Shown in pieces: positions 1 through 12,200 of a stretch of DNA of 64,000 nucleotides. The DNA is from Norana najaformis (Eukaryota; Annelida; Clitellata; Crassiclitellata; Hormogastridae), in contig OZ029914.1 in NCBI GenBank assembly GCA_964023275.1, positions 49,678,530 to 49,742,529 of the forward strand, in the 5' to 3' direction. Under the pieces are notes generated by a model. It had not been told where the DNA came from, did not search any database, and saw nothing but the letters and a program-made list of their open reading frames with translations. The stretch's first letter is position 1, and the number at the start of each line of letters is the position of its first letter. A program made the translations under genes and the position numbers.

Positions 1-165
1 AAACTTACCTGTTTCAAATTGCTTATCCACCATAGGCTGCCTCTCTGTCGTGCGGACTGACCTTCTGGATATCGACCTGATTGTGGCTTGGTTTTGGTGT
101 GCCATCGGTTGATGCCTTGTGCATTAGACACTGGCGCATTAGAAGTTGCTAATTATTATTATTAT
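1..165 (+). mobile_element. LINE 3' end (family E), cut by window edge
   Basis: This stretch matches, by eye, the 3' untranslated end found again at 38340-38474 and, inverted, near 4260-4400 and 35085-35205. Shared landmarks are 'gcttggttttggtg', 'gccatcggttga' and 'cttgtgcattaga'. It ends in a short ATT run at about 150-168. At 38219-38474 the same end follows a recognisable reverse-transcriptase C-terminus, so it is a 5'-truncated non-LTR retrotransposon. It abuts, and apparently interrupts, the minus-strand coding fragment that follows. Confidence 0.7.
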
Positions 166-847
166 TTATCAACTGCTTGTGACGATAACGGAAGTGTGAT
201 GTTGTGGTACCTTTTTGAAGCAAGTTCCACTCCCCTAGTCTGGAGGCTAACAGTTCAGATTTCTCCTTTGACAAAGATAGGTCCCTCACCAGATCATCTA
301 ACTCACCTTGCCTTATCAAATGCGGCCTACCCTCTTCCAAATCTTGATCACTGGATTCATAAACAGTAACGTCATCTTCTGTATTACCATCAGAACTGTC
401 CGTTTCATCAGCACCCGCAGCAGGCGGAAATGGTACTGGATTCTCTTCATCATGCGGCACTGGCTTTAGAGCGGACTCGCAATCAAGATAAACGATTTTA
501 GACTTATTTTTCTTTGAAAATCCAGCAACTTTAGTAATGCAGAAATAACAGTCTGCATGATGATTTCTTGGCTCGCGCCACACCATAGGCACAGCAAACG
601 GCATTGAATTCCTTTTGCCATTCAACCACTGTGTAAGCCCAGAGTAGCACACGGTGCAGCAGACATGAGGTGCCCAACTTTTATCCTGGTCTCCGATTTG
701 ACATCCAAAATAATACTTGTAAGCAATCATCACTCTCTTAGTTAACTTCTTGCGTTGGTCACAAAGAGTATATTTACCACAAACATAGCAAAAATTGTCT
801 GGATCGTTAACACAGCCTCGCCTATTCATTTCAAAATTAAATCTCAC
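149..847 (-). pseudogene. Truncated cysteine-rich protein of a multicopy invertebrate family
   Basis: An open frame of 232 codons starts at 847 on the minus strand. The N-terminal half has three Cys clusters (FCYVC, HVCCTVC, CYFC) spaced like zinc-binding pairs, the block WAPHVC, and MVWREPRNHH. An acidic Ser/Asp/Glu linker follows, then LDDLVRDLSLSKEKSELLAS. I recognise this layout from uncharacterised multicopy proteins seen in many insect, cnidarian and other invertebrate genomes; their function is unknown and they often behave like mobile-element cargo. In that family the protein continues past the LSK...LL block, but here it stops within about 30 residues in an Asn run made by the ATT tail of the adjoining LINE. 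I therefore call it a fragment broken by that insertion. A complete small gene is less likely. No intron is visible inside it. Confidence 0.6.
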
Positions 848-1814
848 ACACTAGCTACAGCTATATAAGAAAACTTCACCTTCGTTCTACGCAATCTCGC
901 CTTATATACTGGTATTGATGCTGACGTCAGCTCGCTGACATGCCCAATCATGTCTAGCGGCTGCTGCAGTCTTGCTGTTAGGAATATTTCAGGCGACACT
1001 TGCAGGCATGCACGTATCACTGGCAGCAATCGTGGAGACACATACAACAGAATGTACAGACATAACAGAAAAGGAGTCCTTACGTCATTACTTGAATGCA
1101 TGCATAACTTAAAATCTAGACGTGCTGGGCAGATTCTGACTTCATATTTGGAATCAGCACATTTGAATCAATATAAGGCACATGCATTACTTTCAGTAGC
1201 AAAATCGTTGTGATCCAGTGTTATAAGCTGAAGAGCTTTGACGAAAATAAATTTCGGTGAAACTTTCCGTAGAAGGTTCTATTGCGTATTTTAAACAATC
1301 CGGACGTCCGCTGCAGACTAAACCAGTCTGAGTAGAATGATTTTACAGAGGTCAAAAATAACCATGAGACTGAATATAGGTAGGTGTATAGGAAATTGCA
1401 CTATTACGTTCTTGGGAAAATACCCGTGAACACACACAAAGGTAATTTAAAAGGTACAGAAGATCGACTCGGCCATGATATCCACGTATTAAACCGTTCG
1501 CATGCTATACAATTATCTGACGACAAATTCCACTTTCTATCGAAACTGCCGCCTTTGCTGTGGCCTCCCAAGACCAAGAAGACCAACGGTTATCGCTCAA
1601 TTAGTGAACACTTGTTTGTTTATTGCGGTTTTATTCAAACGTTCTTTCACTGGCTACACCCTTTGAAGTGATATATGGGCTAATATCTGATTTAATCATT
1701 GAACTCGGGTCGAGTTACATTCTCTCTCTTCTTATTCTTACACGCATTTGTTAAGATTCCTTAGGCAGCCAAGTTTACAAAGCCTTTGAGAGGTCATAAA
1801 AGTCAGGATATATA
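848..1814. other. Gene-free stretch, nothing recognised
   Basis: Only short open frames with no domain signature or convincing splice borders occur here. No repeat shared with the rest of the window was seen. Confidence 0.5.
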
Positions 1815-2010
1815 CAGACCTATATATATATATATATACAAACATACATACTCACATACATACATATATACGTACATATATACATACACACATACATACA
1901 TGTATACATACACACATACATATATGCATGCATATATGCATATATAGTTACATACATACATACATACATACAAACTTATTTATATGTAAATATTCTTATA
2001 TATGTATATA
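1815..2010. repeat. TA/CATA microsatellite
   Basis: Runs of TA and of the tetramer CATA with scattered substitutions (for example tatatata and acatacatac). Confidence 0.9.
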
Positions 2011-2655
2011 TAGGACTACATATACTGGCGGAAAAGTGATATCCGGCTCCCAAGAAGTTGGATAAGACCAACTGGACACTTTTCCATGCATGGACACGAG
2101 TATATGTGTGTCCGACCGCTGCCCACTAAACTTCTGGAGATGAGCCCAGAAAAGGGTTGTGCTGTTAAAATGGCAACGCTCCAGAGGATGATAATGATGA
2201 TGACTACGACGACGATGATTACGATAGGCCTACATATATTATACATGTACAAACCAGCATATAATACTGCAAGGAAGGTGCAGGAAATAAAATAACTTGG
2301 CGTTCCATCGACAAGGATATATACGTTCGGCAAAAGTAAGTAAGAAAGTAAAGCATATATGCTAACACGCCATGTGTCCATCGGCTGAGCGAGGAATCGT
2401 AGGCTGCGTGTAGGAGTAAGCTTTTTTACTCTCTTCTTCCTATCAGAGTTATTCTCGGGTCGTGCATGGGTATACATGGTTTAAATTATACCCGTTGCAG
2501 TCCACTTCAGACATTTCAATCTTATAGTCAAAGCTGCTTCTAAAGACCGCAGAAAATATATGAAAATACAGACTACACGAAAATACGTATCTGGTAAGTT
2601 AAATGTTATCACTCTCTAGGACGTTGTTTAAACTCATATATTAAAATCTATAAAG
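2011..2655. other. Gene-free stretch, nothing recognised
   Basis: A minus-strand open frame of 153 codons (2016-2477) contains a run of Ile/Val made by an imperfect ATG/ACG repeat on the plus strand. It has no domain, and I do not support it as a gene. Confidence 0.5.
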
Positions 2656-2659
2656 CGCT

Positions 2660-2885
2660 TGTTGACGGGGTGGCTCAGTCAGTAGACTCTCGCCTCGTAA
2701 GTTTGTGAGTTCGACCCGGTTGCAAATTTGGAAATACATATGGAAATTGCCCCCACTGAATATTCGTATGTTCAGCTGTGAACCTCAGCAGGAGGACACA
2801 CCCCCAAATCTTGCCGTATAACGTGCGGGTGCCCGATTCCCGCCATGTGTCATCATTGTAAACCGTAAAGTGAATGTTGGCCATT
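2660..2885 (+). mobile_element. tRNA-derived SINE (type 1)
   Basis: The 5' end reads like a tRNA: ggtggctcagtcagtaga fits a pol III A box, and gagttcgaccc, about 30 bases later, fits a B box. The downstream body is unrelated to any tRNA, so this is a SINE rather than a tRNA gene. The intact CCA-stem pairing of a tRNA is not seen. Confidence 0.6.
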
Positions 2886-2964
2886 ATTAATAGATGATAT
2901 CATCGCTATAGAGGAAACAATACATTGACTTCGACTTTAGTGGTATGATGTGGCAGTGATCACA

Positions 2965-3940
2965 TATACTTACACACCTACATACATACATACATAGAGA
3001 CAGACAGACAGACGTACTTACGGACAGACACACATATACAACCATACTTAAATACATTCATACATAGATACACACTCATACATACATACACACATACACA
3101 CATACATCCACATATACAAACATACATACATACATACACACATACAGACAGACGTGCATACGGACAGACGCATATATACAACCATACATAAATACATACA
3201 TACACACATACATTCACACATACATAAACATATACATACATACACACTTACATCCACGCATACACTCATACAAACATACATACATACATACAGACAGACA
3301 GACGTACATACGGACAGACACATATATACAACCATACATAAATGTATACACACACATACATACACACACATACATCCACATATACAAATATACATACATA
3401 CAGACAGACAGACGTACTTACGGACAGACACATATATACAACCATACTTAAATACATTCATACATACACACTCATACATACATACATACACACATACACA
3501 CATACAGACAGACAGACGTGCATACGGACAGACACATATATACAACCATACATAAATGCATACATACACACATACGTACATACACACATACACACATACA
3601 TCCACATATACAAACATACATACATACATACATACACACATACAGACAGACAGACGTGCATACGGACAGACACATATATACAACCATACATAAATGCATA
3701 CATACACACATACGTACATACACACATACACACATACATCCACATATACAAACATACATACATACATACATACATGCAGACAGACAGACAGACGTACATA
3801 CGGACAGACACATACATACAATCATACATAAATGAATACATACACACATACATACACACATACATAAACACATACCTACATACACAAATACATCCACGCA
3901 TACACACATACATACACGCATACGTATAATGCACGCACGC
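2965..3940. repeat. CATA/CAGA tetranucleotide array with higher-order repeat
   Basis: Almost pure CATA, CACA and CAGA tetramers. A landmark of CAGA repeats followed by 'gacgt', then 'tacggacagac' and 'ataaccatac'-like sequence recurs at about 3013, 3151, 3301, 3411, 3516, 3652 and 3793. This gives a higher-order period of roughly 105-150 bp. The long Tyr/Val/Cys or Thr/His/Ile open frames on both strands are by-products of the array. Confidence 0.92.
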
Positions 3941-4259
3941 ATGCATTCATACATGTTCGCTTTGGTTTCTGATTAGCCTACATTAGCCTTCGTGCCTAGG
4001 TGACAACTACGCATTAAAAACACGCTATTGTGTGTCTTGTATGTCTATCGGTTTGACCTATTGACATAACTCTTGGTTTATCAATCATAAAAAATACACC
4101 AGTCATACATGATTTTTAACGACCGTAGCAAATATTATCACATCGGACATATTTGAAGTTTACAAAAAAAACTGAAGGATGCATTATTTGTTCTAATCTG
4201 TAAACATTCATAGAGCCATTATCCTAACTGTATTGATGTCAATAATAATAATCTTTGAT

Positions 4260-4402
4260 TTTTATTATTATTAGTTAAATTATCGTTTTCTTAAGCACCT
4301 ATGTCTAATGCACAAGGCATTAACCGAAGGCACACCAAAGCCAAGCCGTAAAGCGGGTTAACACTCAGGTAAATCCACTGAGACAAAGAGACAGCCTACA
4401 GT
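4260..4402 (-). mobile_element. LINE 3' end (family E), inverted
   Basis: Reverse complement of the end seen at 1-165: 'tctaatgcacaaggcat', 'ggcacaccaaagccaagcc' and 'gagacagcct' are shared. It is bordered by AAT/ATT runs at about 4240-4270. Confidence 0.65.
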
Positions 4403-4880
4403 ACATATTATTTTATTATTAATATTATTAAGAATGTTAATTAATTAATAATAACACTAGTTAGCTCTCGTCCAAGGTGGCGGCTCTGTCTTTCAAGAGG
4501 CAAGGCTATGTTGTCAAGTTCTCTGATGTTTTTACACTTTTACTCAGTGGTTCACAGCCAGACACCCCTTGTCGCCGCCCTTCCGTATTTACCTGTTGTT
4601 TGGTTATATGACTTCAGACAGCTTTAGTGAGTGTTTACCTCGACCTCTGTCCTTAATAAATGCCTCGTTAAGTCAACAAAAGGCAGAGGAAGTGTGTTGT
4701 TATGTCTTGTAGCAGAACCAGAAGTTTAAAGACATCGTATGACACCAATGACCGTCAAAGTCTATTAAAATGTTCTTGATGAACAACACGTCCTGTTTTT
4801 AAATAGTCCGGATTAAACAACAATAAATAAACTCATAAACCACTTTGACGTGAGCCCAGTGGCCCAAGCGTCATGGCTAT
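4403..4880. other. Gene-free stretch, nothing recognised
   Basis: AT-rich sequence without an open frame of note or recognised repeat. Confidence 0.45.
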
Positions 4881-4945
4881 GTGCGATATATATATATACA
4901 TATATATCGCATATATATAGCGAATATATATATAGCGTATAGATA
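4881..4945. repeat. TA-rich palindromic block
   Basis: Repeated 'gcgatatatata' and its complement form a self-complementary TA block, likely a slippage product. Confidence 0.6.
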
Positions 4946-5159
4946 TAGTTGTTATCAATATTTCACAAACAGGGTTTAGACATGTCCAACTTTTGGTAGA
5001 TTTATTCATAAAGCTTTGATTCATTCCCGTATGCATACCTCACCAAGGCTACAGCGTCTTTAGTAGCATAGCGCTAATACGAATGGTGACTAAATTCTGA
5101 CAGTTCATTTAGAGCGACGACAGACGCCAATCAATCTCCAGCTGTCGAATTCGAATGAT

Positions 5160-5242
5160 TGATAGCTTGCTTGCTTGCTTGATTTATTTATTTATTGGTT
5201 GGTTGAATGATCGGTTGATTGATTGATTGGTTGGTTGATAGG
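5160..5242. repeat. TTGC/TTGA/TTTA tetranucleotide array
   Basis: Consecutive ttgc, ttta and gattgatt tetramers. Confidence 0.8.
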
Positions 5243-5397
5243 GGATGGCAAATGCAGTTTGTTACATCGACAGCCTTTTATTTATAATGACTTGGGTTTA
5301 TATTCCAGGTCTGTCAATATAGTGTTGCTACTGGAATTTTTGTAAATAAAATATAAAGCTTGTACGAAGTGATCGAGATTGTAACAGATGCCCACGT

Positions 5398-5757
5398 ATT
5401 GATTTTAATATTGGTATAAATCGTATTTATTTTGATATAGGCATAGATCGTATTGATTTTGATATAGGCATAGATCGAAATTGATTTTGATATAGATATA
5501 TATTGATCGTATTGATTTTGATATAGACATAGATCGAATTGATTTTAATATAGATATAGATCATATTGATTTTGATATAGACATGGATAGTATTGATTTT
5601 GATATATATATAAATCGTATTGATTTTGATATAGATATAGATCGTATTGATTTTGATATAGACATAGATAGTATTGATTTTGATATAGATATAAATCATA
5701 TTGATTTTGATATAGACATAGATCGTATTGATTTTGATATAGGCATAGATCGTAGGC
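5398..5757. repeat. 27-bp minisatellite, about 13 units
   Basis: The unit contains 'attgattttgatatag' plus 'acatagatcgt' and repeats with period 27 (9 codons), so both strands show a nine-residue repeat (IDFDIDIDR or IKINTIYIY). Units vary at a few positions. Nothing supports translation. Confidence 0.88.
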
Positions 5758-6784
5758 CTAATACATGCTCAAGTCCATAAGTTCAGTAACTTTGATGCAG
5801 TATGTAGTCGCTCCTTAAAGCAGCCATTACTCATTCACAAGGCTTCGGCTGTCTGAGTAATGACCGTGACTGAATAATCTTTCTGAATGTCTATTTCAAA
5901 AAGTTTCTTTCAACAAGTGAACCCGTCGCGGCGTTATATCGAGTACTCAGACATACAAATAGATCGACGACCGATCCTTGAACTTTGCCTGATTATTGAT
6001 AGATACATGGATGGATACATACATGCACACAATGCATACATACAAACTTAGAGGTTATACAGTTCATATTTTAATAAAATGCTGGAATTGCCGAATAAAA
6101 TTTCCGTTGCTATTTCTGGTATATCGCTTTACTCATATAACTTGTTGCATAATAACCCGGACAGAAGACATAGCGCTGTTTGTTTTGATCAAATTGCAAA
6201 GGATATCTCAGTCCAATGAAGTCACCGTTAAAACAGCATTCATCTCGATATATGGATTTACATGTAAATCATCGGTAAGTAATAACTTATACGCAGTGGT
6301 TTTGCAAGGCATTTGGGGTCCAGATTCAGTTGCACGTATGTCTCTTCCTCTGATATCTCTTTTGGGCCTGTTATTTTAATGCAGTTTAATGCTCACGTGT
6401 TTAATTCTCTGTTACCGGCTGAAGCCCTAAATCATTTTTGGCCTGGGTTCGCTGTAGCGGTTACACAACGCAATACTAAGAAAAACCTCGTAAGCATTGT
6501 ATGCCTGTGAATGTATGCATGTATTGTGTCTGTCTGTCTGTCTGTTTATCTAACTCTCTATGAATCGATCAGCCAACCCAGGCCGATCTGTTAGCTATGC
6601 ACACAACATAGTGCCGTTTAAATGCCTCACAAAATCTAATGATTCCTAAGTTTAAGAAGCATTCAAGTTCATAAACAGGGTATGTATACTTCATACTATT
6701 AATACCGTTGTTAATAATGCATATAATTTTATATGTTGTTCATCATCATCGTCGTCACCATCGTCACAGTAATCAGTCCTTATG
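5758..6784. other. Gene-free stretch, nothing recognised
   Basis: Short open frames at 5996-6379 and 6313-6510 lack domain features or convincing splice sites. A short TGTC microsatellite lies near 6527-6545. Confidence 0.45.
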
Positions 6785-6786
6785 CA

Positions 6787-6860
<74 letters not shown>

Positions 6861-6900
6861 AGACTGAGAGAGAAAGAGAAAGAGAGAGAGAGACATAAAG
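6785..6900. repeat. GA microsatellite
   Basis: A near-perfect GA run from about 6786 to 6855, then imperfect GA/GAAA to about 6895. Confidence 0.95.
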
Positions 6901-6989
6901 ACAGTGTGTTTGTGTGTGTGCGTGTGTGAGTGGTGCATACACGAGTACGATGACGCAGACACAGAGAACAAGAGAAAGTCTATCAGCTG

Positions 6990-7607
6990 AGGCAGATTCG
7001 TGTGTTACGGCGCAACCTGTCCTTCAAAGCTGCTGTTACTCCGGTCCACTCGTTCGTCCTCACACGAATCGACTACTGCAATTCCATCCTGGCGGGTCTC
7101 CCGAAGTTCAGACTTGGCCAGCTCCAGTCTGTCTTGAACTGTGCTGCTCAGGTGGTTGCAAATCTCCCAAAGTTTTCTCACATTTCGGACTACATCAGGG
7201 AGACGCTACACTGGCTTCCTATTTCGGAACGGATTCGGTTCAAGGTTCTTCTACTTGTCCGTTCTGCTACGGTTGGCACTGCGCCGGCTTACATTCGGGA
7301 GCTGTGTGTTCCTGTTTCCAGTCGACCTGGTGACCGGTTGCTGCGTTCTGTTGCTCGTGGAGATATGCTGATTCCACGTTACCGCACGTCGTTGCGTGCT
7401 CATCGTGCCTTCTCCTGCTTTGGTCCATCGTTCTGGAACAGTCTCCCTTTAAACATTCGTACTTTTCCACTTAGTTTAACTCAACCTTCATTCTCTGTTA
7501 ACTTGAAAACGCACTTGTTTAGATCGGTAGGATAGCCGTGTCATCAGCGCTTTTGAGAGGTACTTGAAGAGCGCTATATAAGTGCTTGTTGCATTACATT
7601 ACATTAC
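6990..7607 (+). mobile_element. 5'-truncated non-LTR retrotransposon (CR1/L2-like RT C-terminus)
   Basis: An open frame from about 7002 to 7535 encodes the conserved C-terminal part of CR1/L2/Jockey-type reverse transcriptases: RIDYCNSILAGLP, LQSVLNCAAQVV, LHWLPISERIRFKVL, FSCFGPSFWNSLP and LKTHLF appear in the expected order. After the stop, 'agcgctatataagtgc' and a terminal ATTAC tandem (about 7588-7605) mark the 3' end, as in elements that end in short tandem repeats. The 5' part is missing. It is unusually intact over about 530 bp, suggesting recent insertion. Confidence 0.88.
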
Positions 7608-8285
7608 AAAGAAAAACTTCCGTGCGCAATGTTGAGGTCGCCCTTCGCCAAGTGTCTGTGTGTCTGTCTGTCTGTCTTCTGTCTCGCTCTCAATCATACT
7701 GCTTCTTAGTTGGGCCACTGCATCGCCATCCGACGTAACAATCAGCTTGCACCGTGCGTGTCCTGTATACAAGACGGCTGCCTGCAAAGGCACAGACGTA
7801 CGCAGACCAACACGAGACATGTGCGTAGATAACAGGTGCAATTAGGCCCACAGGTGGCGGCTCGTGACAACGGGCGCAACCTGCGTCCACGCGCCATCAC
7901 GCGTGTTCGCATTGTAGCCGGCAGAACAGGTTGATACAGATTCTAAAGGTATCTGTCTCAGGTCAATCGTTAGAGCGATGCGTCTACAGAACAGGTGGTG
8001 AATGCGCATCGGGGTTCTAGGTTATTACTTCCGGAATGGCTTCCTTCTGTTAAGCGTTGGTCAGCTTCCAAAGTGCCTGTTGTATATTATACGACACATA
8101 AGCTCACCTCAAAGACACCTGTCTTACTCGATACTACTTTACTCACTCAATTCTACACTGATAGATGTATGTGTGTTTATATATGTATGTTTGTATGTAT
8201 ATGCGTCGGTAGTCTCGTTGTGAGGTATTTTAAACGCGTATATTAAGTATCTTAATATATACATATATACACACATACCTACTTA
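7608..8285. other. Gene-free stretch, nothing recognised
   Basis: A TGTC microsatellite at about 7655-7680 and scattered short open frames; no supported gene. Confidence 0.4.
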
Positions 8286-8289
8286 CATA

Positions 8290-8995
8290 CGTAGTAGATT
8301 TCTACAATACCCAATGAAAACTAAGCCGTGGAAACTAGCTTATTCACAGGAGCTCTGCCAAAACAAATTCGTAGGCGAGAAGGGTCAGATTCGGTCAAAG
8401 GTAAGAGTGACGGCTACGTTGGATGGTGTTTTGGTGCGGTAAGATAGATAGGAGACTAGAGGAATTAGGACAGGGTTTGTGAAATAGAAGTGTTTTCAGT
8501 TTTGAGTGAAAGACCTGCAAATATCTTGCAAGGAGGGAAGTGTTGGTGAGTTTGTATGATGGGTCAGATAATTGTCGTAATTCTAGTGAGAGTTTATTTC
8601 AGAGCGGTGTGGCAACTATGGCTGTGAAGCGATCTCCAAATTTTAAGGATGAGTCGACGGGAGGGCGGAGAAGTATTAAGGCGGGAAAGGATTGCGTTGA
8701 ACGGAGTAGTTAGATTGTAAATAACTGACGACGATAGGAGAGTTTGGAGGATTTAAATCTGTTGTAGGTAAGAGATAGGAATTTGCACTCTTTCCGTTCA
8801 GTTATTGTAAGCCAATGAATTGATTTGAGAACAGGGCTGATCATAAACCATTGGGGGTTTTGGTGATAGCTCGAGCGACAGCATTCTGGATAACTTCAAG
8901 GCTGTTTATTTGGGTTGTGTCTATATTCAGGAAAAGTGCTTTGCAGTAGTCTAGTTTTGCATGGACTATCGATGCGGCGATGGTTTATGCGGTTT
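8290..8995 (-). mobile_element. Degraded LINE (family D) RT C-terminus and 3' end
   Basis: Read on the minus strand from about 8990, the sequence gives IVHAKLDYCKALFLNIDTTQ and VIQNAVARAITKTPNG, then RFKSSKLSYRRQLF and FGDRFTAIVATPL with stops. This is the order seen at the end of non-LTR reverse transcriptases. The 3' end near 8294 (agatttctac, then gctaagc-like and gcttattcacagg on plus) recurs at 15800-15945 and 29990-30060. It is a dead copy. Confidence 0.82.
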
Positions 8996-9210
8996 ATGAA
9001 GCCAGGCAAAGGGCTGCGGAGGTCACGGATATGCATGAAGCAGAACTGGTGATATGGTCAGAGAAGCTAAGGTTTTGGTCGATAAGATCGCGTCAATGGT
9101 CATAGCAGTAGAAAGATGGGGTTTAACAATGGATACTGCTACTACCACTTCGCAGAAAACCAGACTACATTACATAACATGATATTCTGTATTTATTTAA
9201 CAGATGTCAG

Positions 9211-12200
9211 ATGGCTTTTCCGAAGATGTCAACTTTGGCTGTATTGTTTATAATTCTTTGGACCATTTTGGAAAATAATGGTACGTTATGGTCTTTTCAA
9301 AAGCTATTTTATCTATTTGATCTTTCGTTATCTATTTGGCATCCTTTCCAGTCAAATTGATTTCATAGTTTATTGAGAACAATTTCATCTTTAAGGAAAT
9401 AATACTCAAATAATTGGAAAATTATTGGTGGTCTGTTGCATGCACTAAGAACCGTAGCCTAGCTTCTGGTTTCTTAGTCTTATCGGAACTCGACCCGGTT
9501 TCTCCAATGGATTATGATTTTGAATTGCGATTTTGACTTGAAAGGATCATCGACTGATGTCTTGATCAGTTTATAACGGCGCTATAGAAGTCTTTAGATT
9601 ATATTAGATTAGAACAACGTGACGAAATCCATTCCAGGGTTCACACTTGACGCCATGACAAGAGTTTGTTGCACCACGAATGTGGAATGAAGACAACCGA
9701 ATGAAGTCTACAACACCCTGCTACGCTCGACTACCATTCCCTGGGCTGATTGTGGAAGATGCTGAACCAGAATATCCGTCAGATCACCAGGTCTGTCGAC
9801 ACTGGACAGGCGTTCTTCAGTAGCTGGCCGGTTGGTCCAGTCCTTTTATGCTATTGACGATCGTGCCACTCCAAAGACTCTGGCGCATCGCTGCATCACA
9901 AAAAGAGAGGTTTTCCCGTTCGCAGACAGCATATGTGTGTTTGGTGTTTGACACTGAAGAAACTGGATCCAGTTAACCAGTTATATGTCAACCAATTCAA
10001 TTTCAAGTCGGGCTTCGGTTATTGGTATCCAAATACCATCAAACACGTCACGAAATCAAAAGATTCTGACAAGATATACTTCGGAACAACCAAAGAACTA
10101 ATTTGGCAAAATGATTTAGATGCGTCAACAACACCCAACATGATAGAAGGCGACAATAACACAGTGACTATACAAGCCTTGCCGTAGTTAGCCATGTAGG
10201 TTGTTTAAAATTTTACTACCTCATACAAATCAGTGCTTTTACAAATACTAAAGGTACCAAATTAGAATCTGCTCGTGAATATCCGGATGTTTGCAGGTGT
10301 TGATTCTACTCTGATTGTGGCTCCAAAGAATGTCGCCGCCATGAAAGATGAGAAAATCTTAATGGAGTGCAGGACTAACGCAAATGTCCAACTTAAGTGG
10401 GAAGTACGTCTCCCCGGGTCATCAGCCAAGGACGGTCAGCAGATTTATAATGGGTACAATGTCTCACCAAGTTCCTCTTCTTACTGTGTCTTCAAACCAA
10501 GCGTTCCTCCAGTTTCTGGACAGTACAACCTGCAAATCACTGCCATGAAAGAAGCCGCAGGGCTTTTCACATGTCTGGAACCAGGCAGTTTGGAGAAAAA
10601 ATTGGCACAACTCATTGTAATTGGTAAGTACTGTATTTACAGATTTGGTTGACCTTTTGGGTCACTGTCGGCAAAACTTAGGTTGTGTTTGGTTTCATGG
10701 CTAACAACTAAATTCTTGAGAAAATGTGAGAAATTTAAGAGCTTCACTTCATTCACGTATACGTTTACTCAATTATTGCGACGGTACGACATACAAAGAA
10801 GATATCACATTCTCTTTTACTGTGTTTTTGTCGGTCATGCCGGCAAATAACTTAGGTCCAGCAATATGGTATCATGTACACCAAAGAAATGTCCAGAGAT
10901 AGATAAGTTCGACTTGATTTTTGCAAACTCTTTTATGCAATATGTTTTGTCAGTAGTGCTAAAGTAGGGATATTGTCCAGTTCGTTACGCCCTCTGTATC
11001 GAATTTAAACTAACCTCTTGAGCTTTGTATAGTAATTGCAAGATGAGCTAATGGTCCTGTAATCTAACTAATCTAAACTTCTATAGCGCCATTATTGTAA
11101 TCCGCAAAACATCAATCGATGATTGTCTCTAAGCAAAATTGCATGTCTAAATCATAATTCATTGGAAAAAACAAATCGAGATCCACGAAACCTCAGAAAC
11201 CAAGGACTGACTAGGGAGGATAAGTAATCCGGAGAAAATGATACTTTAGCCCAAACCCAAACGACACCAGAGAACTCGCAAAGTAGACAGAAGCAGGTAA
11301 CTTCAGAGTCTTGGATCATTGGTCGAGTAATACCGGTACCCAGTACCGTTCTGGCATGAAATTTGTATAGGTTACTAGTATCCATTCATATAGATAAATT
11401 GGCTATGCATTGAACTTGTTTTTTTTCTAGATTCTCATCCGAGATGTTATTCGAAATTCGGTGATGACCATGTCAACATTACGTGTGTCATTGACTTTCA
11501 TGGGCACTGGCTTCCAGCGGTAGAGTGGACGGAATGTGACACGTTTAACGAAACGGTCATCAAATATAATAATACCAACTTCTTATATCCAAATGAAGGA
11601 GTTAGCAGCACCTTGACAAGAAAGCAAAACGGGAGTAATAATGGCACCTGCTACAAAGTAACAGTCAGGTTCAGAGAGGATGAACGACCCCCTGAAACCA
11701 GTGCTCTTAATATCCCAGACTACAACCACACGCTTTGTTTCAAACACCCACAGTGGCTCAATACCTCAGAGTGCAACAGAACGCGAACAGATGACAATAT
11801 TGGCAGTAAGTACTCAGTTACGGAATTCATGAATAGGAGTGATACTATTATTTGGATATACATGATTTTAGTTAGTCATGTTTTAGTTATCTAGATATTT
11901 AAAGATCTAGATAGCTACATAAAACTCCCAGTGAACTGACGGCTTGTTCTAAAAGACAACGAAGCTTATAAGTGATACTATTGCCAATTTCGTATGGCCA
12001 GTCCTTGAACAACAAAAGCGCAGGAAATTAAGGTCTTTAGTGGGCCGTAGTAGCCGATTAATTACATACAGCGCATGGCTTGTAACGCAGAGAATACGAA
12101 TTACAGACTCACAGTTGTTCAGCGCCATCGATTGATGCTTAATCGTTAGATAGTGGCATTTAATAAATGCAGAAATAATAGTGATAAGTCCCGGCCTTAA

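Noticed and set aside
2669-2725. True tRNA gene
   Set aside because: A and B boxes are present but acceptor-stem pairing and the 3' end are missing; the downstream SINE body explains it better.
2978-3954. Long Tyr/Val/Cys- or Thr/His/Ile-rich open frames
   Set aside because: Pure translations of the CATA/CAGA array on both strands.
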